From assembly GCF_001423125.1 (NCBI RefSeq), contig NZ_LMNW01000023.1, positions 1,199 to 65,198 of the forward strand: DNA of 64,000 nt, given 5' to 3'. Numbering within the stretch: position 1 is the first letter of the stretch; every line of letters begins with the position of its first letter. The stretch is from Duganella sp. Leaf126. GTDB taxonomy: Bacteria; Pseudomonadota; Gammaproteobacteria; Burkholderiales; Burkholderiaceae_D. Shown here in pieces: positions 59,035 through 64,000 of the stretch. The translations under genes were made by a program, and so were the position numbers. The notes below the pieces were generated by a model. It was not told where the DNA came from, ran no database searches, and saw nothing but the letters and a program-made list of their open reading frames with translations.

Positions 59035-62000
59035 TCACGGCGCTGGCGCCCGGCGCCAGCGTGCTACCGTTTCCGCCGCGCCCAGTACCATGGCAAAAAA
59101 TACCGGTACCAGCAGCACCGCCAGCACGGTCGCGCTCACCATGCCGCCGAACACGCCGGTGCCGATCGCGTGCTGGGTTTCGGCGCTGGCGCCGGTGGCC
59201 AGCATCAGCGGCACCACGCCCAGGCCGAACGCCAGCGACGTCATCAGGATCGGCCGCAGGCGCAGGCGCGCAGCCTGCACAGCCGCATCGGCCAGCCCCA
59301 GGCCCTGGTCGCGCAACTGCCGCGCGAATTCGACGATCAGGATGGCGTTCTTGGCCGACAGGCCGATCATCGTGATCATGCCGACCTTGAAAAACACGTC
59401 GTTTGCCAGGTCGCGCAGCAGCACCGCCAGCACGGCGCCGATCAGCCCCAGCGGCACCACCAGCATCACCGCGATGGGGATCGACCAGCTCTCGTACAGC
59501 GCCGCCAGCACCAGGAACACCACCAGCATCGACAGCGCCAGCAGCATCGGCGCCTGGCTGGCGGCATCGCGTTCCTGCAGCGAGGCGCCGCTCCACTCGA
59601 GCGCGAAGCCGGCTGGCAGCTGGGCCGCCAGGCGCTGCATCTCTGCCATCGCGCTGCCCGACGAGGCGCCCGGCGCGGCGGTGCCGGTGATGCGCACGGC
59701 CGGATAGCCGTTATAACGGAGCAGCTGCTGCGCCTCGGTCACCCACACCGGCGTGACCAGTTCCGACAAGGCCACCATGCCGCCCGCGCTGTTGCGCACG
59801 TACAGTTTCAGCACGTCGTCCACCTGCATGCGCGCCGCCGCGTCGGCCTGGATGATGACCTGCTGCAGGCGGCCGTTGTTGACGAAGTCGTTGACATAGG
59901 TCGCGCCCATGGTGCCGGCCAGCGCCTCGCTGACGCTGGCAAACGAGACCCCGAGCGCTTCCGCCTTGACCCGGTCCACCACCAGCCGCACGCTGGTGCC
60001 CGGCGGCAGGCCGTCGGCGCGCACGTCGGCCACGATGCCGCTCTCGGCCGCCAGCGCCAGCAGGCGGTCCTGCGCTGCCATCAGCGCCGGAAAGCCGTGG
60101 CTGCCCCGGTCGAGCAGGCGCAGGGCGAAGCCGGACGAGTTGCCGAGTTCGTCGATGGCGGGCGGCAGCACGCTGTAGACGCTGCCGTCGCGCACCTTAC
60201 TCATCGCCGCATCGGCCGCTGCCACCTCGCCAGCGGCCGTGGCGCCGGCGCGCCGGTCCCAGTCCTTGAGCATGGTGAAGGCCATCGCCGCATTGGCGCC
60301 GGCGCCGGAAAAGCTGAAGCCGAGGATGGACTGGTTGCTGTCGATCCCGGGCCGGCCGGCAAAGTGGGCTTCGAGCTGCTTGACGATGTCGAGCGTGCGC
60401 TCGGTAGTGGCGTCCGACGGCAGCTGGACCGACGTGACGATATAGCCCTGGTCTTCCTCCGGCATGAACGACGAGGGCAGGCTGGCCAGCGCATACGCCA
60501 GGGCCGCCACGATCGCCGCGTACAGCGCCATGGCGCGGCCGCTGCGGCGGATCAGGCGCACGACCCACGTGTCGTAGCCGGCGGTCAGCCGCGCGAACTG
60601 GCGGTTGAACCAGCCGAAAAACCCGCCCCGGCTGGCATGCTGTCCCGCCGGCACCGGCTTGAGCAGCGTCGCGCACAGGGCCGGCGTCAGCGTCAGCGCC
60701 AGCAGCGCGGAAAACAGGATGGCCACCACCATCGACAGCGTAAACTGGCGGTAGATGATGCCGACCGACCCGCTGGCCAGCGCCATCGGGATGAACACGG
60801 CGGTGAGCACCAGCGTGATGCCGACGATGGCGCCGGTGATTTCCCGCATCGCCCGCGCCGTCGCGTCCCTCGGCGACAGTCCTTCCGACACCATCAGCCG
60901 TTCGACATTCTCGACCACCACGATGGCGTCGTCGACGATGATGCCGATCGCCAGCACCAGGCCGAACATGGTCAGCACATTGACCGAGTAGCCGGCCCAC
61001 AGCATCACCGCAAACGTCCCGAGCAGGGCGATCGGCGCCACGATGGCCGGTATCAGCGTGTAGCGCACCTGTTGCAGGAACAGGTACATCACCAGGAACA
61101 CCAGCACCATCGCTTCGAGCAGCGAATAGAGGACTTTTTCGATCGACACCTTGACGAACGGCGCCGTGTCGAACGGTATCGAATAGGTCATGTCCGACGG
61201 CAGCGACGGCGCCAGTTCGGCCATGCGGGCGCGCACGGCGTTCGCTGTCCTGACCGCGTTGGCGCCCGGCGTCAGCACCACGGCCGCGCCGGTGGACGTG
61301 AGCCCGTTTTCGCGGGTCATGCTGCCGTACGACTGCGCCCCCAGTTCAACCCGGGCCACGTCCGACAGCACCACCTTGGCGCCATCGGGACGGGCGCGCA
61401 GGATGATGGCGGCAAACTGTTCGGGGCGGCTCAACTGCCCTTCCACCGTCAGCGGCACGGTCACGCGCTGGCCGGCCAGGATCGGGGCGTCGCCGGCGCG
61501 CCCGGGCGCCACCTGCAGGTTTTGCGCAGCGATCGCCGCGCTGACGTCGCCCATCGACAGGTTGTACGACATCAGCCGGACCGGATCGACCCAGATGCGC
61601 ATCGCGCGCTCGGACCCGAACAGCTGGATCTTGCCGACGCCGTCGATGCGGCGCAGCTCTTCGACGATGTTGCGGGCCATGTAGTCGCTCAGCGCCACCT
61701 CGTCGTTGTCGCCGCTCTTCGAGTTCAGGCTGACGATCATCAGAAAGCCCGACGACGCCGATTCGACCGTCAGGCCGTTCTGCCGTACCGCCTGCGGCAG
61801 CCGTGCTTCCACCGACTTGATGCGGTTCTGCACATCGACCTGGGCCAGCTCCGGGTCGGTGCCGGGCTTGAAGGTGACCGTGATCGACGCCGACCCGCTG
61901 GCGTCGCTGGACGACTCGAAGTACAGCAGGTTCCTGACACTGGACAGTTCCCGCTCGATCAGGCCGATGACGGAATCGCTCATGGTCTGCGGCGTAGCGC

Positions 62001-62151
62001 CCGGATACGAAGCGGTGATGGTGACGCTGGGCGGCGCAATCGAGGGAAAGCGCGCGATCGGCAGCTGCGGAATCGCGATCAGGCCGGCCAGGATGATGAA
62101 CAGCGCCACCACCCAGGCGAACACGGGACGGTTGATGAAAAATTGCGGCAT
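59035..62151 (-). CDS. RND efflux permease, HAE1 family
   Basis: 1038 aa, the normal length for an AcrB/AdeB-type drug efflux pump: MPQFFINRPVFAWV start, twelve helices in two repeats, two large periplasmic porter domains, and the proton-relay Asp pair in VLAIGIIVDDAIVVVENVER (about 400-415). It would export hydrophobic or cationic drugs from the periplasm in a tripartite complex. No membrane-fusion protein or outer-membrane channel gene is adjacent: the 324 bp upstream are non-coding and the gene downstream is a converging ABC transporter. It must therefore borrow these parts. It is divergent from a two-component system that probably controls it. Confidence 0.93.
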   Translation of the reverse strand: MPQFFINRPVFAWVVALFIILAGLIAIPQLPIARFPSIAPPSVTITASYPGATPQTMSDSVIGLIERELSSVRNLLYFESSSDASGSASITVTFKPGTDPELAQVDVQNRIKSVEARLPQAVRQNGLTVESASSGFLMIVSLNSKSGDNDEVALSDYMARNIVEELRRIDGVGKIQLFGSERAMRIWVDPVRLMSYNLSMGDVSAAIAAQNLQVAPGRAGDAPILAGQRVTVPLTVEGQLSRPEQFAAIILRARPDGAKVVLSDVARVELGAQSYGSMTRENGLTSTGAAVVLTPGANAVRTANAVRARMAELAPSLPSDMTYSIPFDTAPFVKVSIEKVLYSLLEAMVLVFLVMYLFLQQVRYTLIPAIVAPIALLGTFAVMLWAGYSVNVLTMFGLVLAIGIIVDDAIVVVENVERLMVSEGLSPRDATARAMREITGAIVGITLVLTAVFIPMALASGSVGIIYRQFTLSMVVAILFSALLALTLTPALCATLLKPVPAGQHASRGGFFGWFNRQFARLTAGYDTWVVRLIRRSGRAMALYAAIVAALAYALASLPSSFMPEEDQGYIVTSVQLPSDATTERTLDIVKQLEAHFAGRPGIDSNQSILGFSFSGAGANAAMAFTMLKDWDRRAGATAAGEVAAADAAMSKVRDGSVYSVLPPAIDELGNSSGFALRLLDRGSHGFPALMAAQDRLLALAAESGIVADVRADGLPPGTSVRLVVDRVKAEALGVSFASVSEALAGTMGATYVNDFVNNGRLQQVIIQADAAARMQVDDVLKLYVRNSAGGMVALSELVTPVWVTEAQQLLRYNGYPAVRITGTAAPGASSGSAMAEMQRLAAQLPAGFALEWSGASLQERDAASQAPMLLALSMLVVFLVLAALYESWSIPIAVMLVVPLGLIGAVLAVLLRDLANDVFFKVGMITMIGLSAKNAILIVEFARQLRDQGLGLADAAVQAARLRLRPILMTSLAFGLGVVPLMLATGASAETQHAIGTGVFGGMVSATVLAVLLVPVFFAMVLGAAETVARWRRAPAP

Positions 62152-62475
62152 ATGGTTACTCCCGGTTGACGCGGTGCGCGCCCGGTTGCCGGGTGGTGGC
62201 CGGGGACAGCGCCCCGTCTGGGGTCCGGCGCGGCGGCGGTCGTCTCGTGTGGTTCGTCATCATCGGTGCCAGCATTGCTGCTGCGGTATCGGGTGGTGGA
62301 TCGTTGGCCGGCGAGTGTAGCGGCGCTCGATGGGGGTTCGATGGCGGTTGTGTGGAGATCGTGTGGAGCGCAACAATAGGCATGTGCGATGCCGAAACGG
62401 CGCAATTGTGCTTCTTGCAGCTGGCGCGGATGCGGTACATTGAGCGCTTTCCGCATTCACCTGATTCCGATTGCC
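62152..62475. other. Divergent intergenic region between RND pump and response regulator
   Basis: 324 bp. It carries the promoters of both the pump and the regulator. I looked for remains of an adaptor (MFP) gene and saw none: the ORFs here lack ribosome binding sites and family motifs. No clear operator repeat was found. Confidence 0.5.
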
Positions 62476-63216
62476 ATGTCCACGCTATTTACCGGCACCG
62501 CGCCGCCGCTTCCCGCCACCAGGGGCCTGATCCTGATCGTCGAAGACGAACCGGAAATCGTCGAGATCGTGCGCGCCTACCTGGCCCGTGACGGCTTTCG
62601 CACCGCCACGGCGGCCAATGGCCACGAGGGTTTGCGCCAGCACCTGGCCCACAATCCCGACCTGGTCATCCTCGATGTGGCGATGCCCGAACTCGATGGC
62701 TGGGAGGTGCTCACCGAGCTGCGGCGCCGTGGCGATACGCCGGTGATCATGCTGACCGCGCACGACCAGGACATCGACAAGCTGACGGGACTGCGCATCG
62801 GCGCCGACGATTACGTCGTCAAGCCGTTCAATCCCTCGGAGGTGGTGGCGCGCGTGCGCGCCGTGCTGCGCCGCACGCAGGCCAACCGCGCCAGTGCCGA
62901 CAAGGCGCGCATCCTGGAATGCGGTCCCCTGCGCATCGACCTCGACCTGCACCAGGCCCACGCCGTGATCGACGGCGTCGCGCTGGCCCTGCCGCTGACG
63001 CTGACCGAGTTCCGGCTGGCGGCGTACCTGGCGCGCACGCCCCAGCGCGTGGTGGCGCGGTCGGAACTGCTGACGGCCTGCCTGCCCGAAGGCGATACCC
63101 TCGAGCGCACGGTGGACAGCCATATCAGCAAGCTGCGCCGCAAACTCGAGGACGCCCGCATCGTCGGCATGCCGTTCAGCATCCGCGGCGTCGGTTACCG
63201 CATGGCGGCGGAATGA
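62476..63216 (+). CDS. OmpR-family response regulator (BaeR/AdeR-like)
   Basis: 246 aa from ATG 62476; the longer frame upstream is not protein-like. The receiver domain (about 17-130) has the acidic pair VEDE, phospho-acceptor D67 in VILDVAMP, Thr in MLTAHD and Lys in YVVKPFNP. The C-terminal winged helix (about 145-240) ends with the usual VDSHISKLRRKLE and IRGVGYRM. It should bind DNA as a dimer when phosphorylated by the kinase encoded directly downstream, and is best placed to regulate the divergent RND gene. The stop overlaps the kinase start (ATGA). Confidence 0.9.
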   Translation: MSTLFTGTAPPLPATRGLILIVEDEPEIVEIVRAYLARDGFRTATAANGHEGLRQHLAHNPDLVILDVAMPELDGWEVLTELRRRGDTPVIMLTAHDQDIDKLTGLRIGADDYVVKPFNPSEVVARVRAVLRRTQANRASADKARILECGPLRIDLDLHQAHAVIDGVALALPLTLTEFRLAAYLARTPQRVVARSELLTACLPEGDTLERTVDSHISKLRRKLEDARIVGMPFSIRGVGYRMAAE

Positions 63217-64000
63217 CGCGCCGCCAGGGCCTGGGCGGCCAGATCCTGCGCTCGATGATCACGGTGGTGGTCGGCGTGAGCGTGGTCGTCATGGTCTGCC
63301 TGTACGCGTTTTACGCCCTGCTGTTCCTGTACAACCCGGCGCCGCCGCAGCCGGACAGCGCCGACTACTGGACGCCCGAGTGGTCGGAGTGGATCTTCAT
63401 GGGGGCGATGGTCATCCTCAGCGCGGCCATCGCCGTGGTGTTCGCCACGCGGCTGACGCGCCGCCTGCTGACGCCCCTCAATTCCGTCGCCGACGCCGTG
63501 CGCCGCGTGGCCCATGGCGACCTGGCCGCGCGCGCGTTGGCAGGCGACCGTGCGCTGGGCGAAACGGCCGCGCTGGTGGACGACTTCAATTCGATGGCCG
63601 AGCGCCTGCAGCGCACGGCGCTCGAACTCAACATCTGGAATGCCGCCATCGCCCACGAGCTGCGCACCCCGGTGACCATCCTGCGCGGGCGACTGCAGGG
63701 CCTGGCCGAGGGCGTGTTTGTGCCTGATGAAGCACAGTTCCGCAGCCTGCTCGGGCAGGTCGAGAACCTGTCGCGGCTGATCGACGACCTGCGCGTGCTG
63801 AGCCTGGCCGACAGCGGCCACCTCGCTCTGCGCAGGGCGCCGGTGGACCTGGCGCGCGAACTGGCGGACCTGCTGGCACTGCTCGCGCCGGGCTTTTCCG
63901 CGGCCGGATCGCGCCTGACATCGGACCTGTTCCCGGGCACGGTGGTCTGCGACATCATCCGCGTGCGCCAGGTCGTCCAGGCCTTGCTCGACAACGCACG
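63213..64000 (+). CDS. Sensor histidine kinase, partial (runs off the window)
   Basis: The first 262 codons are present. Two helices (about 14-38 and 60-78) enclose a very short periplasmic loop of about 22 residues rich in Pro/Trp/Asp, so signals are probably sensed in or near the membrane. A HAMP domain follows (about 79-132), then the H-box IAHELRTPVTILRG with phospho-acceptor H148. The sequence stops at the N-box (QALLDNAR), just before the ATPase core. It partners the response regulator upstream; the short loop resembles kinases of the BaeS/AdeS efflux-control group. Confidence 0.88.
   Translation, partial: MTRRQGLGGQILRSMITVVVGVSVVVMVCLYAFYALLFLYNPAPPQPDSADYWTPEWSEWIFMGAMVILSAAIAVVFATRLTRRLLTPLNSVADAVRRVAHGDLAARALAGDRALGETAALVDDFNSMAERLQRTALELNIWNAAIAHELRTPVTILRGRLQGLAEGVFVPDEAQFRSLLGQVENLSRLIDDLRVLSLADSGHLALRRAPVDLARELADLLALLAPGFSAAGSRLTSDLFPGTVVCDIIRVRQVVQALLDNA

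Noticed and set aside
58942..62169. Open + strand frame of 1075 codons over the RND gene
   Set aside because: The RND permease on the minus strand has full length and all catalytic motifs; the + frame is His/Gln/Arg-rich with no recognisable domain.

Overview
The window is GC-rich DNA, apart from an AT-rich left edge, and gene content points to a Burkholderiales bacterium, most likely Oxalobacteraceae (Massilia/Duganella/Janthinobacterium-like). This placement is inferred from gene content and codon bias; there is no rRNA or marker gene. I see no tRNA, rRNA, CRISPR array or insertion sequence.

The core (about 5.5-46.8 kb) is a siderophore locus in two Fur-type regulons. Operon 1 runs leftwards from about 46.3 to 32.8 kb: a stand-alone Asp beta-hydroxylase-like dioxygenase, a 3097-aa NRPS (C-A-T-C-A-T-C-dioxygenase) and a 1079-aa NRPS (condensation-like 'interface' domain-A-T). 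A divergent MbtH gene lies across the promoter. Operon 2 runs leftwards from about 31.6 to 6.3 kb: PvdE-like ABC exporter, GNAT N-acyltransferase, ornithine/lysine N-hydroxylase, TonB receptor, C-A-T NRPS, a 4510-aa NRPS (C-A-T-E-C-A-T-E-C-A-T-TE), a small three-helix membrane protein and a PepSY membrane reductase. A divergent FhuF-like reductase shares its promoter. A phosphopantetheinyl transferase converges on the end of operon 2.

Read in order, the line predicts a seven-residue acylated peptide: (OH)Asp - basic/hydroxamate residue - (OH)Asp - basic/hydroxamate residue - D-Ser - D-(basic?) - basic/hydroxamate residue, released by the terminal thioesterase. This is the logic of beta-hydroxyaspartate/hydroxamate lipopeptide siderophores. 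The unusual parts are the module split as C-dioxygenase // interface-A-T, the absence of an epimerase where neighbouring domains suggest one, and three near-duplicate A domains with different repeat-built linkers.

To the right (48.1-55.6 kb) is a lipid A aminoarabinose operon, arnB-arnT-arnC-arnA(formyltransferase)-arnA(decarboxylase)-arnD-gtrA. ArnA is split into two genes, and a GtrA protein sits where ArnE/F would be expected. A PmrA-like direct repeat precedes arnB. A Tat-exported GH10 xylanase lies downstream. Beyond arnB come a perfect 24-bp palindrome, a glutathione-independent formaldehyde dehydrogenase, a PF06472-type ABC transporter, an RND efflux permease without adaptor, and a divergent two-component system whose kinase runs off the window.

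The left edge holds an AT-rich lipoprotein gene flanked by two gene remnants, a TauD-family dioxygenase/AEC transporter gene pair and a chemotaxis receptor.
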